Source of the DNA: Paludibacteraceae bacterium
GTDB taxonomy: Bacteria > Bacteroidota > Bacteroidia > Bacteroidales > Paludibacteraceae
Direction of reading: 5' to 3'
DNA length: 64,000 nucleotides
Assembly: GCA_017632345.1 (NCBI GenBank)
Contig: JAGBRL010000011.1
Location: forward strand, 86,537 to 150,536
Positions 1 through 9,254 of this stretch are shown here, in pieces; positions within the stretch are counted from its first letter, which is position 1; every line of letters begins with the position of its first letter. The position numbers and the translations under genes were made by a program. The notes under the pieces were generated by a model. It saw nothing but the letters and a program-made list of their open reading frames with translations, was not told where the DNA came from and searched no databases.

Positions 1-131
1 TTGCCTCCGCTGCTTTTGTCCGCAATTGTCTCGATGTAAGACATCGATGAGGAAAAAACAACAGACTCGCTCATTGAACACAAGAACGAGATTAGCAGAG
101 TCCCTGCAATTAAAATTATCAGTAAAGTCAT
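1..131 (-). CDS. CNNM/DUF21 (HlyC/CorC-type) transporter, N-terminal fragment cut by window edge
   Basis: The minus strand opens with an ATG at 131 and reads 43 residues to the window edge without a stop. The peptide has a hydrophobic N-terminal helix followed by FLCSMSESVVFSS and SYIETIADKSSGG. This resembles the first transmembrane helix of CNNM/DUF21 proteins, where a small-residue and acidic motif (SFLCS..EA..LS..PSYI) is typical. These proteins are membrane divalent-cation transporters that usually carry cytoplasmic CBS and CorC_HlyC domains. It lies 32 bases downstream of the HAD phosphatase gene on the same strand, so the two are probably co-transcribed. Only the first 43 residues are visible, so the family call rests on a short motif. 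Confidence 0.6.
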   Translation of the reverse strand, partial: MTLLIILIAGTLLISFLCSMSESVVFSSSMSYIETIADKSSGG

Positions 132-163
132 TTTATACGAGTAAATTTGTGATACAACCCAAA

Positions 164-970
164 TCAGATGATGTACTTTTCTATGACATGAGCCACACCA
201 TCGTCATCATTAGAGAGCGTGATGAAATCGGCGCTTTCCTTTACTTGCGGCTGCGCATTTTGCATCGCTACGCCAAGTCCTGCATACTTTATCATGGAGA
301 TGTCGTTAAAACCGTCTCCGCAGGCAATCATCTCTTTTTCTGTGCAGCCTATATGCTTCAGCAACTTTCCGAGGGAGAAAGCCTTGTCTATATTTTGAGG
401 CATAATCTCCAAGAAGAAAGGTTCTGAACGGTAAACGTTTAGTCTGTCGCCATAGTCAGCCTTGATGTTTTTTTCCACATTGGCCAGATGGTCGCCGTTA
501 CCTACCATAAGGCATTTAGGCACGCTGAAGTTAATGGCGTCTGTAAACGAGTCAACCTCTTTGACTGGCATCTTGTTAATCCTTGCCTCTATCTCAACAT
601 ATTGGTCATCAGTGTTTTCTGTTATTATCGAAGTGTCGTCGTAACTAACGATGGTCACACCGTTTTTCTTCGCGGAGTTGTAAAGAGACGGAATCTCTTC
701 GTCCGGAAGAATTTTCTGAAAGATGACCTCTTTTGATTTGTAATCTATGATTTTCCCGCCGTTAAAAGACAAGATATATCCGCCGAACTCGTCGAAGCCG
801 ATCTCTTCTGCAATTGGCAGAATGCCCGGGGTAGGGCGTCCAGACGCAAGCACCACTTTAACACCTTTTTCGTAAGCTTTGCGCAGAGCTTTTTTTGTTT
901 TGCTGGTAATCTCTTTTTTTGAATTTGTCAGTGTGCCGTCAATGTCGAGCACAAGCACTTTATAATCCAT
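164..970 (-). CDS. Cof-type HAD-IIB family phosphatase
   Basis: A 268-residue cytoplasmic hydrolase of the haloacid dehalogenase superfamily. Motif I is DIDGT at residues 9-13 (nucleophile D9, acid/base D11), motif II is the Ser of LASGRP near residue 43, and motif IV is GDGFNDISMI near residue 218. The large cap between motifs II and III places it in the Cof/IIB class, which dephosphorylates sugar phosphates and related metabolites; the substrate cannot be read from sequence. Length is normal for the class. It sits upstream of the CNNM transporter start on the same strand and about 190 bases from the end of ftsH. Confidence 0.9.
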   Translation of the reverse strand: MDYKVLVLDIDGTLTNSKKEITSKTKKALRKAYEKGVKVVLASGRPTPGILPIAEEIGFDEFGGYILSFNGGKIIDYKSKEVIFQKILPDEEIPSLYNSAKKNGVTIVSYDDTSIITENTDDQYVEIEARINKMPVKEVDSFTDAINFSVPKCLMVGNGDHLANVEKNIKADYGDRLNVYRSEPFFLEIMPQNIDKAFSLGKLLKHIGCTEKEMIACGDGFNDISMIKYAGLGVAMQNAQPQVKESADFITLSNDDDGVAHVIEKYII

Positions 971-1043
971 AAATATAAGTAAAGATGAATTTAAAAACCG
1001 TTCTGTTTGTCGATGAAACGGTGTTTTTTTAATAAATGTTTAG

Positions 1044-1110
1044 AGACAATTTCTACAAATTACGATTTGAATTCAAAAATCATCTCAACCTGATTTACAG
1101 AATTTGTCCC
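1044..1110. repeat. Dispersed palindromic extragenic repeat, copy 1
   Basis: GACAATTTCTACAAATTACG on the left is matched in inverted orientation by AACCTGATTTACAGAATTTG plus TCCC on the right, giving an imperfect fold-back of about 67 bases between the HAD gene and ftsH. The left arm resembles sequence near 5200, 20425, 51634 and 53043. Confidence 0.5.
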
Positions 1111-1132
1111 AATACAGACCGTCTATATAGAA

Positions 1133-1160
1133 AGGGCAAGGGGACCAAAGCCCCCTTGCA
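1133..1160 (-). terminator. Terminator hairpin after ftsH
   Basis: GCAAGGGG and CCCCTTGC arms around a short loop directly follow the ftsH stop on the minus strand. The trailing CCTTTCTATAT is a weak U-tract. Confidence 0.6.
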
Positions 1161-1162
1161 AA

Positions 1163-3223
1163 TCAGTTCAAATCATTTTCAGAAGCGTTGTTCTGTTTCT
1201 CTTTCTCTGCAACGTTTTCATCTGTCTCATCCGCCTCGTCGTTTTCTGCAGGCAAAGGCTTTTCTGTCTCTTCTTCCATATCCTCCTTTTCAGCCTCCTT
1301 GTTTTTAGCATTAGCCTCCATCAGCTCTTCAGTACGAGAAGCCCAAGGTCTCTTTCCGAATATCTTTTCCAAGTCGTCAGCAAAGATGACTTCTCTTTCG
1401 ATGAGAATTTTTGCGAGTTCGGCAAGCCCCTCTTTGTGTTCAGTAAGAATTGCCTTTGCACGTTCATACTGTTCTTCAATCAACTTTTTAACTTCATCGT
1501 CAATAAGTTTCGCAGTCTCTTCGCTATAAGGTTTTGAGAACGAGTAAGCGGACTGACCTGACGAATCATAATAGCACAAGTTCTGAAGTTTGTCGCTCAT
1601 GCCATAGTAAGCAATCATAGCGTAAGCCTGTTTGTTAGTTCTCTCCAAATCGTTCAGCGCTCCAGTAGAGATTTTGCCAAAAGTAAGGTCTTCCGACGCA
1701 CGTCCGCCAAGAGTGGCGCACATTTCGTCCAGAAGCTGTTCCTTTGTGGTCAGCTGTCTCTCTTCAGGGAGATACCAAGCGGCGCCCAGAGCTTTTCCGC
1801 GCGGCACTATGGTAACTTTCACCAGCGGGTTGGCATATTCCAGCATCCAGCTTACTGTAGCGTGTCCGGCCTCATGAAAAGCGACAGCCTCTTTTTCCGC
1901 TTTTGTCATTATCTTGTTCTTCTTTTCAAGCCCTCCTATGATTCGGTCAACGGCATCAAGGAAGTCCTGCTTGTCAACAAACTTTTTGCTACGGCGTGCA
2001 GCTATAAGAGCCGCCTCGTTGCACACGTTTGCGATGTCTGCTCCAGAGAATCCCGGAGTCTGACGTGACAAGAAGTCAATATCAACAGAGTCGTCCAGTT
2101 TCAAAGGCTTTAGATGCACGTTGAAGATTTCCTTGCGGTCGTGCACATCTGGCAGGTCCACGCTAATCTGACGGTCAAAGCGTCCGGCGCGCAGCAAAGC
2201 CTTGTCCAATATCTCCACACGGTTAGTGGCGGCCAGTATTATAACGCCGCTGTTAGAACCGAACCCGTCCATTTCAGTAAGCAGCTGGTTGAGAGTGTTT
2301 TCTCGTTCATCGTTGCCGCCCATATTCAAGTTTTTGCCTCTGGCACGTCCTATGGCGTCGATTTCGTCGATGAAAACGATACATGGAGCCTTTTCTTTAG
2401 CTTGGCGGAACAGATCGCGCACACGAGACGCACCCACGCCCACGAACATCTCCACGAAGTCAGAACCGGAAAGGGAGAAGAACGGAACTTCAGCTTCGCC
2501 TGCAACAGCTTTTGCAAGCAAGGTCTTACCAGTTCCCGGAGGGCCTACAAGCAAAGCCCCTTTAGGAATCTTGCCACCAAGTTCAGTGTATTTGCTCGGG
2601 TTTTTCAAGAAAGAGACAATCTCTTCCACCTCCTGTTTCGCTTCGCTAAGTCCGGCAACATCCTTAAATGTGACTCTTGTGCCAGTTGTTTTGTCAAAAA
2701 GCTGAGCTTTAGACTTGCCGACGCTGAACACGCCGCCACCGCCACCGCCGCTGCTCATGCGCCTCATTATGAAGAACCAGATGCCGGCAAGCAGCAAGAA
2801 CGGAAAGAGGTTAAAGAAGAATGACTGAAAATAGTCTTTGTCCTCCTCAAAACGCAGGGCAACATTGTTTTTAGAACCCTTTTGCCATTCGTTTAGCTCC
2901 TCAGTAAATTTGTCTGCCGAAGGAATAGAAACAGATATGACCGGATTCTTCTTATATCGAGCAGAGTCACCTTCAAAAGCGACTCCCAGTTTGTCCTCCT
3001 TAATCTTGATTTCGGCAATGTTCTTGTTAGAGATGACCCTAATCTCTTCGACAGCTTTTTTCTCGATGAGACTCTTAATTTCGTTGTAGGCAATCTCTTT
3101 GGACATCGGTGTGGTGTCCATGAAGTTTGCGGCAATCAGCCCAACCACGATTAGCCCGTAAAGCCAATAGAGACTGAAGCCCTTGAATTTAGAGTCTTTG
3201 TTATCTTGTTTTTTTTCAGCCAT
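1163..3223 (-). CDS. ftsH: ATP-dependent zinc metalloprotease FtsH
   Basis: A 686-residue membrane-anchored AAA+ protease that degrades misfolded and regulatory membrane and cytosolic proteins. Transmembrane helices lie at about residues 16-34 and 136-153 with a periplasmic domain between them. The AAA module shows Walker A GPPGTGKT (227-234), Walker B FIDEID (284-289) and the second region of homology ending RAGRFDRQ near 351. The zinc site HEAGH is at 450-454. A Gly-rich linker follows the second helix, and the C-terminus ends in an acidic, low-complexity tail of about 60 residues. It starts 22 bases after rsfS, so the two are likely one operon. Confidence 0.98.
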   Translation of the reverse strand: MAEKKQDNKDSKFKGFSLYWLYGLIVVGLIAANFMDTTPMSKEIAYNEIKSLIEKKAVEEIRVISNKNIAEIKIKEDKLGVAFEGDSARYKKNPVISVSIPSADKFTEELNEWQKGSKNNVALRFEEDKDYFQSFFFNLFPFLLLAGIWFFIMRRMSSGGGGGGVFSVGKSKAQLFDKTTGTRVTFKDVAGLSEAKQEVEEIVSFLKNPSKYTELGGKIPKGALLVGPPGTGKTLLAKAVAGEAEVPFFSLSGSDFVEMFVGVGASRVRDLFRQAKEKAPCIVFIDEIDAIGRARGKNLNMGGNDERENTLNQLLTEMDGFGSNSGVIILAATNRVEILDKALLRAGRFDRQISVDLPDVHDRKEIFNVHLKPLKLDDSVDIDFLSRQTPGFSGADIANVCNEAALIAARRSKKFVDKQDFLDAVDRIIGGLEKKNKIMTKAEKEAVAFHEAGHATVSWMLEYANPLVKVTIVPRGKALGAAWYLPEERQLTTKEQLLDEMCATLGGRASEDLTFGKISTGALNDLERTNKQAYAMIAYYGMSDKLQNLCYYDSSGQSAYSFSKPYSEETAKLIDDEVKKLIEEQYERAKAILTEHKEGLAELAKILIEREVIFADDLEKIFGKRPWASRTEELMEANAKNKEAEKEDMEEETEKPLPAENDEADETDENVAEKEKQNNASENDLN

Positions 3224-3245
3224 AAGAATTTATTTGATTCAAAAA

Positions 3246-3605
3246 TTAGTCCAAGTCGGGAATTTCGATAAGATTCGCATCTTCCCACAGAGTCTCAATT
3301 TGATAAAACTCTCTTAGTTCAGGCAAGAACACATGCACGATAATGTCTCCGTAGTCCATTGCAATCCATTGAGAATTTGTGTAACCGTCCACGGCAAAAG
3401 GCTTCACTCTGATCTGTTCGCGCACATAGTCCTTTATGGAGTCTGCGATAGAACTTACCTGAGTCGTAGAGTTCCCCTGACAAATAACAAAATAACTGCA
3501 AGTGTAGTTTTCTATATTTGTCATATCTACAATGGTAATTTTGTTACCTTTTCTCTCCTGTATTCCCTCTACAATTTTGTCTAATACAACTTTTGTATCA
3601 ATCAT
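3246..3605 (-). CDS. rsfS: Ribosome silencing factor RsfS
   Basis: A 119-residue protein of the RsfS/Iojap (DUF143) family. The C-terminal signature WIAMDYGDIIVHVF followed by REFYQIETLWEDA is diagnostic. RsfS binds ribosomal protein L14 and blocks subunit joining when nutrients are scarce. It is directly upstream of ftsH, a pairing often seen in Bacteroidota. A possible -7 box (TATTTTTG, 3624-3631 on the minus strand) lies shortly before the ATG. Confidence 0.95.
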   Translation of the reverse strand: MIDTKVVLDKIVEGIQERKGNKITIVDMTNIENYTCSYFVICQGNSTTQVSSIADSIKDYVREQIRVKPFAVDGYTNSQWIAMDYGDIIVHVFLPELREFYQIETLWEDANLIEIPDLD

Positions 3606-3680
3606 AAGTTTTCAAATATGTTTCAAAAATATCAAATTCGTTAATAAAAAACTAAAAATAGGAGCAAATGACCTTGAATC

Positions 3681-5021
3681 TCACTTTTTTAGCAAAGAAT
3701 TTGCAGCCTCGTCAACTTTATCGAAAGAGAATTGGCTCATCACTTTCTGCATAAGAGCGGAAATCTTGTCGTTGCATAAGTTTCCTATACTGCCTTCGTG
3801 TGTGTGAGATATGTTCTTGTTCGGTTTGAAGTTGCCCGATTCAATGTCCAGCCCAACCTTCTTGTATGCGTCGCGGAAAGGCATTCCCTCAGCGGCAAGC
3901 CTGTTGACCTCCTCAACGCTGAATATGAAGTCGTATTTAGGGTCGTCAAGAATCTTGTCGTTTATCTTAACCTCCTGCATTATGTGCGATGTCATTTTAA
4001 TGCAGTCTTTCAGGTCGTCGAATGCAGGAATGAAAATCTCCTTTATAATCTACAGGTCACGGAAATAACCCGAAGGCAAGTTATTGACAATCATCATTAT
4101 TTGCTGCGGAAGCGTCTGAATTTTGTTGCATTTTGCACGAGTAAGTTCAAAAACATCCGGATTCTTTTTATGAGGCATGATGCTCGAGCCTGTAGTGCAT
4201 TCGTCAGGCAATTTCATGAAGCCGAAGTTCTGGCTTGTGAACATGCACGCGTCAAAAGCAAGTTTCGAGATTGTGGCGGCGATGCCTGCCATTGCGAAAG
4301 CCACGGTGCGTTCCATTTTTCCGCGTCCCATCTGAGCGTACACAACATTATAGTCCATGCTGTCGAAACCGAGCAGGTCTGTAGTCATCTGTCTGTTCAG
4401 CGGGAACGAAGAGCCGTATCCGGCAGCAGAGCCAAGAGGGTTCCTGTTAGTTATTTTCCAAGAGGCGAGCAGAAGCTCCATGTCGTCAACAAGACTTTCC
4501 GCATAGGCACCAAACCAAAGTCCGAAAGACGAAGGCATAGCGATTTGCAGATGCGTGTAGCCCGGAAGCGGCACGTTTTTGTAACGTTCGCTCTGTTCTG
4601 CCAATATATTGAAAAGATTTTCGCAAGCTTCCGCCACAAGTCTAATCTGCTCTCTCGCATATAGTTTCATGTCCAGCAGCACCTGATCGTTTCGGCTACG
4701 TCCGCTATGTATCTTTTTGCCAATGTCGCCAAGTTTGCGAGTCAGCATCAACTCCACCTGCGAGTGAACGTCTTCCACACCTTCTTCAATCACAAATTCG
4801 CCGCTCTCCGCAAGAGTGTAAATGTTCCTCAACTCGCTGAGCAGCAGCGGAAGCTCCTCTTTCTCGATTAGTCCGATACTTTCGAGCATAGTGACATGAG
4901 CCATAGAGCCTATCACGTCGTGCTTGGCAAGGAAAATGTCCATCTCACGGTCCTTGCCCACAGTGAAACGTTCTATCTCGGCATTTGTAGCCTTGCCCTT
5001 ATCCCATAATTTCTGAGCCAT
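3681..5021 (-). pseudogene. argH: Argininosuccinate lyase, interrupted by an in-frame TAG
   Basis: Read through one stop codon, this frame gives about 446 residues, the normal length for ArgH, the last enzyme of arginine synthesis (argininosuccinate to arginine and fumarate). Residues 1-323 (ATG at 5021) include the flexible signature loop GSSIMPHKKNPD. Translation then meets TAG at 4050-4052 in GYFRDL-stop-IIKEIFIPAF. Related proteins, as I recall them, have Gln here (RDLQ), so a single C-to-T change (CAG to TAG) explains the stop. The same frame continues to 3681 with well-conserved sequence, including VNRLAAEGMPFRDAYKKVG and THEGSIGNLCND. An internal ATG at 3995 could restart a 104-residue piece. 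TAG is an ordinary stop elsewhere in the window. This is either a recent nonsense mutation or a sequencing error. Confidence 0.9.
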
Positions 5022-5081
5022 AATATTCTTTCCCTTTATGTATTTTTTTCAAAAAACGCAAAAGTGCGTCACTCAAAAACG

Positions 5082-5089
5082 CAAAGTTA
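5082..5089 (-). promoter_or_regulatory. -7 promoter box for argH
   Basis: TAACTTTG on the minus strand matches the Bacteroidota -7 consensus TAnnTTTG. It gives a leader of about 55 bases, containing two GCGTTTTT repeats, before the argH ATG at 5021. Confidence 0.5.
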
Positions 5090-5196
5090 CACATTTTTAA
5101 CTTGCCCTTTAAATTTTATTAGTTAAAAATTCTGAAAATGTAGATTTTTTTAGAGAATAAGGTTTTTTCATACCCAATTTTAAATGCGGTTTTTAT

Positions 5197-5471
5197 AAGG
5201 CAATTTCTATAAATTACGATTTTAAGTTATTTTTGTAATAAATTCTGTTTCGGATGCTTTTGAATTTATTTCCTTTACCTCTTGCTTATATTCATTTAGT
5301 CATGATGCTCGCATCGCTCTTTCTCTTGCGAGTTCCTTTTCTCTCTATGGAAAAGCTGAAATAAGTTTCATTTTGTTCATTTGGCCTAACGAAAAGTTTC
5401 GCAAATATAATCGACCTATGCAAAATGCTCTTCAAATCATCTCGACCTAATTTATAATAGAAGCAGCCTTA
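5197..5471. repeat. Pair of inverted extragenic repeats enclosing a non-coding segment
   Basis: The left arm AAGGCAATTTCTATAAATTA (5197-5216) is matched in opposite orientation near 5438-5471, where the complement reads TAAGGCTGCTTCTATTATAA and then ATTAGGTCGAGATG. About 215 bases lie between them. On the minus strand the enclosed segment has a 40-codon coding-like stretch (5222-5344) broken by TGA, and a TATATTTG box near 5402-5409. It may be a decayed small gene or element; no family was recognised. Confidence 0.45.
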
Positions 5472-5619
5472 AATCTGTTTTGTTTATCAAAAAATTATGA
5501 AAGTTACTTGTAAACTGTATCAAAATAGAAAAAATAAGCTAAAATTAGGACTGATATACCTTGATTTTGGTCAATAAAAAACTTTTTTTGTTGACAAACA
5601 TCAAAAAAATGTTAAAAAG

Positions 5620-5652
5620 TTTGCAAGATTGCAAAGAAATGTATTACCTTTG
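5620..5652 (+). promoter_or_regulatory. Strong intergenic promoter reading rightward
   Basis: TTTG at 5620-5623, a 21-base spacer and TACCTTTG at 5645-5652 form a near-ideal Bacteroidota promoter. No protein gene follows on this strand. Confidence 0.7.
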
Positions 5653-5657
5653 TGGCA

Positions 5658-5745
5658 AAGCAAACAAAACAGGTAGATTTTTTCATAGTTAAGGTTTAGG
5701 TTAAATGGAAATAGAAGGGGCTGTGAAGTTCCTTCTATTTTTATT
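5658..5745 (+). ncRNA. Candidate small RNA
   Basis: Transcription from the promoter at 5620-5652 should start near 5658. It would meet a hairpin with arms AAATAGAAGG (5709-5718) and CCTTCTATTT (5731-5740) followed by a U-rich tail, giving an RNA of about 85-90 bases. No convincing ORF lies inside. It runs on the plus strand, antisense to the 3' flank of the helicase-nuclease gene, whose stop is at 5778. The hairpin could also serve as that gene's terminator, although the U-tract is better on the plus strand. Confidence 0.5.
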
Positions 5746-5777
5746 CTGTAATATCTGAATCACTTTTATGGCTGATG

Positions 5778-8700
5778 TCAATATTCCACTTTGTGAATTT
5801 TGTCAGATTTAAAATACCAGATATAGCCCTCAGTATTTTTGTACCCCATATTTCTCAGCAGGTCAATATACTCTTTCACTTGCGTTTCGTGGTCATTCTT
5901 GACAACGTTTCCGAATTTGAAGTCTATCACCGTCATTGTTTCTCCGTCAAAAATTACACGGTCAGGTCTGCGGGTCTGCAGTTCTCCGTTGTCATCAAAA
6001 AAGGTTATGGAGCATTCGTTGAAATATTTCAGCCCAGGTCTGAACCAATGTTTCACATTATTTCTTTCTATGCTCTCTCTCACAAATTTGATGTATTTTC
6101 CCTCGTCGTTGTCAGATATTATGCCCTCGAACTTGAGTTGCGCGGCAGCACTTTCGATATCGTCAATTGTTTTGATGTTGGCAAAAAGATAGTGCTTTAC
6201 TTTGCCGTCTTCTATCATGAAGTTTTCCGCAGTGCCGCTGATGAAATCTTTAGACTTGTTAGACTGCCGGAATTTAGCCGGTTGGCGGAACGAGCAGAAC
6301 TCGAACTCCTCCGGTTCGGCAGTAATTTTTAGACGATTATTGCCTTCTTTGTTCTTCGTTTTGACGGACAGGCATAGCTGTCCGGATGAGAAAGTAAGAT
6401 TTTCAGAGTCCCATCGTTCTCTGAAGTATTCGTTTTCGGATGAGCCTATTACGTTCAGAATAAGTTCTGAGACGTTCTTTCCTACGGGCGTCTCCTCTTT
6501 ATTATTGTTCTTTTCGTTTTTGCTCTCCTTGTTTTTACATAGAATGAACATGTTTTTCTCTGCTCGAGTCAAAGCCACGTACAGAAGGTTGATGTTGTCA
6601 ACCCAAAGCTGCATCTGCTCGTCAGCATATTCGTCGGCAAACAGCGAGTCTCTCATCTTTGGGCCATATTCTATCGGCAGTATAGGTATTTCGGAGAAAG
6701 GCTCCGGCTTGTCATGTGTGGAGCACCATAAGAGCGTTTTGTTTTGTGTGGTCATTGTCCAGTCGCAGAACGGCAGTATGACGGTATGAAACTCAAGCCC
6801 TTTTGATTTATGTATAGTGTAAAGCCTGATTCCTTTGCTTTTTCCGCCAGAAGGAATAGGTTTGTTGCACAGCACATCGTCCCAATATTTAAGGAAACTG
6901 CTCAGGTCCGAAGTCTGGGTTGTTATGAAGTTGTTTATTCCGTCGAAGAAGGAGTACAAATAAGCCTCCTGTCCTTTCAGGTTCTTCAGGCGCAGTAGTT
7001 CATACAGATGTTCCGCAAGTTCGTAAATCGGCAGTTTAGAACATCGTGTCAGTTCCTCCATGACGGCGTTCGCCGTTTCGCTTCTCTCCAGTTCTATTTT
7101 GCCGGCGTCGTTTATAGACACACGTTTCACAAAATCGTTCATGTCTGAGTCGGAGGTCAAACCCTCTGTAGTCTGAAAGTCAATCAGCAGTTGAGCTTTG
7201 TTGACTGGGTCGTCAGGCTCTACAATGTAGCGCATAGCCTCTATTATAAGATTGACGGCAGTCGATGCGTTTAGGCGGAACGCCTCGTCAGATATGACTT
7301 TGTGTCCTTCGGCTATCAGTTTATTGGCAATTATGGCAATTTGGTCGTTCTTGCGTGTCAGCACCGTTATCAGATTTGGGTCCAGACTTTCGTGATGAAC
7401 AAGGTAATTGACGGTCTTCACAACCTCGTCAGCCATGTTGTCTTCGTAACGAGTTTTTTCTCCGTCGTTCTCTTTCTTATCTTCAATAAACTTTACGTTC
7501 ACATATCCGCAGCACACTTCTTTGGCACTTTTTTGTTCCACATCGCTATAAGCTCCGGCTATCTGCAAGTCCTTCTCTTCGTTCCCTGTTTTGAACCGTT
7601 TAATAGCCTCTTTGAATATGTTGTTGTTGAACCTGATGACCTCAGTTTCGCTACGTCTGTTTGTGTCCAGCGATTTAACCGTTATTTTCTTTTGATTAAA
7701 TTCAGATGTTATATTGTTGATGATACGCCAGTCGCCGTCTCTCCATCGGTAGATAGACTGCTTTGGGTCGCCAACGATAAGGCTCATATTCTTAGAAGCC
7801 ATGCCTTCGTTCAGCAGCGGCTTGAAGTTATCCCACTGTGTGCGGCTCGTGTCCTGAAACTCGTCTATCATTATGTTTTTGATGGAAGCCCCGATTTTCT
7901 CGTATATGAACGGAGCGTCGTCGTCCTTCATTATTCTGTTTAGCAGCGACTGGGTATTTGCGAGCATAAAACGGTTGTTCTCGTCGTTGTCCTTGTTTAC
8001 GATGTCGGCAATAACTTGGAGCAGCCCAAGATTGTTTATCTGTCTAAGCAGAATATCGCAAGAATTCAGTGTCTTGATGTTTTCTTTGCGGAAATCTTCT
8101 GTATCTCTAAGAATATTGATAAGGTCGGATTTTGCGAGGTTCCTTATCAAATCTGCGTTTTTGTGCGTTTTGGCAACCCATTTGTCAGAATCGTCCAGCG
8201 CGCTGCCGGCCCGTTTCCCGAAAACAGAGTCATCGTAAATTTTATTCTCTACAATCTTCACGAAATAGCCAGCCACGCCGCTCTTTCCGAAAGAGAAGTC
8301 GTCAATCGTCAGTCCGTTAGCTTTTATCACGTCAAAGAACCGAGAAGCTTTTTCTTCTATCAGAGAAGCTATTTGCCTCTCTTTTTTGTAGAGAGAGTTT
8401 TTGAAACTGTTTAGCGTGCCTAAATCCTTCAGGCTTTTCCTGAGTTCAGGCTCATTGCGCATATATTTTTCGTTGAACAGATTTTCTGCAAAACTGGCGA
8501 TTTCGTTTTCCAGTTTCCAGCTTTTCCCGTCTCTCACCTTCTCGTCGATGTAGTTGCTTATCCAGTTCAGCAGCGTCTCGTTGCTTGCCACCTGGTCAAA
8601 CAGAGTGATGATAGCCTCGTTCAGCACAGCTTTGCTGTCTAGCTCAATGTTCATAAACGCTCCGTGTCCCAGTTCTTTCGCGAGGTTGCGCAGTATAGTC

Positions 8701-9104
8701 TGGAAAAAACTGTCTATAGTTTCGATTCTGAAAAAACTGTAGTCGTGAAGAATTTTTGACATCGCCAGCTTTGCGTTGTTACGGGCGATTTCTTCGTTCC
8801 AAGAGTCGCACTCTTCTGCGTTAAGCACGTTTTCGCACTTTTCGCTGTTCATTTCCGACACGATATTTTTCAGCAGATCGACATACTCTTTGTCTTCAAG
8901 CTTGTTGGATATTCCGTACAAATACTCCAAGATGCGAGTCTTCATCTCTGCAGTGGCTTTATTTGTGAAGGTCACAGCAAGGATGTTCGCGTACCCGAAC
9001 GGATTAGCGATAATCAGTTTCAGATATTCTTTGGCGAGGGAGTATGTCTTTCCTGAGCCAGCCGAAGCTTTATAGACAGTTAGGTCTGTTGAGTCCTCTT
9101 TCAT
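5778..9104 (-). CDS. UvrD/RecB-family (AddA-like) helicase-nuclease
   Basis: About 1108 residues with superfamily 1 helicase motifs: Walker A ASAGSGKT near residues 13-20, TFTNKATAEM (Ia), DEFQDTSRTQ (II), GDPKQSIYRWR (III), a TIHKSKGLEF motif (V) and LLYVALTRAE (VI). The C-terminal 100 residues contain RRPDRV and VIDFKFG, the core of a PD-(D/E)XK nuclease. The arrangement matches the RecB/AddA subunit that resects double-strand breaks for recombination. Its usual nuclease partner (AddB) is not adjacent. I choose the ATG at 9104 over the TTG at 9125, because a -7 box at 9123-9130 overlaps the TTG and makes it untranslatable from that promoter. Confidence 0.92.
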   Translation of the reverse strand: MKEDSTDLTVYKASAGSGKTYSLAKEYLKLIIANPFGYANILAVTFTNKATAEMKTRILEYLYGISNKLEDKEYVDLLKNIVSEMNSEKCENVLNAEECDSWNEEIARNNAKLAMSKILHDYSFFRIETIDSFFQTILRNLAKELGHGAFMNIELDSKAVLNEAIITLFDQVASNETLLNWISNYIDEKVRDGKSWKLENEIASFAENLFNEKYMRNEPELRKSLKDLGTLNSFKNSLYKKERQIASLIEEKASRFFDVIKANGLTIDDFSFGKSGVAGYFVKIVENKIYDDSVFGKRAGSALDDSDKWVAKTHKNADLIRNLAKSDLINILRDTEDFRKENIKTLNSCDILLRQINNLGLLQVIADIVNKDNDENNRFMLANTQSLLNRIMKDDDAPFIYEKIGASIKNIMIDEFQDTSRTQWDNFKPLLNEGMASKNMSLIVGDPKQSIYRWRDGDWRIINNITSEFNQKKITVKSLDTNRRSETEVIRFNNNIFKEAIKRFKTGNEEKDLQIAGAYSDVEQKSAKEVCCGYVNVKFIEDKKENDGEKTRYEDNMADEVVKTVNYLVHHESLDPNLITVLTRKNDQIAIIANKLIAEGHKVISDEAFRLNASTAVNLIIEAMRYIVEPDDPVNKAQLLIDFQTTEGLTSDSDMNDFVKRVSINDAGKIELERSETANAVMEELTRCSKLPIYELAEHLYELLRLKNLKGQEAYLYSFFDGINNFITTQTSDLSSFLKYWDDVLCNKPIPSGGKSKGIRLYTIHKSKGLEFHTVILPFCDWTMTTQNKTLLWCSTHDKPEPFSEIPILPIEYGPKMRDSLFADEYADEQMQLWVDNINLLYVALTRAEKNMFILCKNKESKNEKNNNKEETPVGKNVSELILNVIGSSENEYFRERWDSENLTFSSGQLCLSVKTKNKEGNNRLKITAEPEEFEFCSFRQPAKFRQSNKSKDFISGTAENFMIEDGKVKHYLFANIKTIDDIESAAAQLKFEGIISDNDEGKYIKFVRESIERNNVKHWFRPGLKYFNECSITFFDDNGELQTRRPDRVIFDGETMTVIDFKFGNVVKNDHETQVKEYIDLLRNMGYKNTEGYIWYFKSDKIHKVEY

Positions 9105-9122
9105 ACACGGTAATGTTTTTCG

Positions 9123-9130
9123 CAAATATA
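9123..9130 (-). promoter_or_regulatory. -7 box of helicase-nuclease gene
   Basis: TATATTTG on the minus strand, 19 bases upstream of the ATG at 9104, implies a very short leader and settles the start codon. Confidence 0.6.
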
Positions 9131-9224
9131 AGTAAAAATCAGGTGTCGGAGCGGATTTTTGTTAAAATAAAATTCTTTGCGTCAATTAAAAATATCTTTT
9201 TTTTGCTAATATCTTTTTATTTGA

Positions 9225-9232
9225 TATTTTTG
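9225..9232 (+). promoter_or_regulatory. -7 box of ribF
   Basis: TATTTTTG lies 22 bases before the ribF ATG and matches TAnnTTTG. It excludes use of the farther upstream frame. Confidence 0.55.
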
Positions 9233-9254
9233 CCGAAATTATTTTCGGTTGCTT

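Larger units (their letters stand above)
5022..5777. other. 756-base gene-free interval
   Basis: Between the argH start and the end of the helicase-nuclease gene there is no credible protein gene. The interval holds the argH promoter and leader, the inverted repeat pair at 5197-5471, and the small RNA candidate at 5620-5745. The remainder is AT-rich. Confidence 0.7.

Noticed and set aside
26..427. 133-codon plus-strand frame at the window start
   Set aside because: It overlaps the end of the HAD phosphatase and the start of the CNNM gene on the other strand and has no family features.
3798..4664. 288-codon plus-strand frame across argH
   Set aside because: Overlaps the conserved argH reading on the other strand; composition is that of a shadow frame.
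3681..5021. Reassignment of TAG to Gln in this genome
   Set aside because: TAG ends the KefB-type gene, rimP and the 58-residue ORF at their expected family lengths, so it is an ordinary stop here.
5222..5344. Possible small gene on the minus strand
   Set aside because: Forty codons interrupted by TGA, no start codon and no recognisable product; mentioned only as a possible relic.
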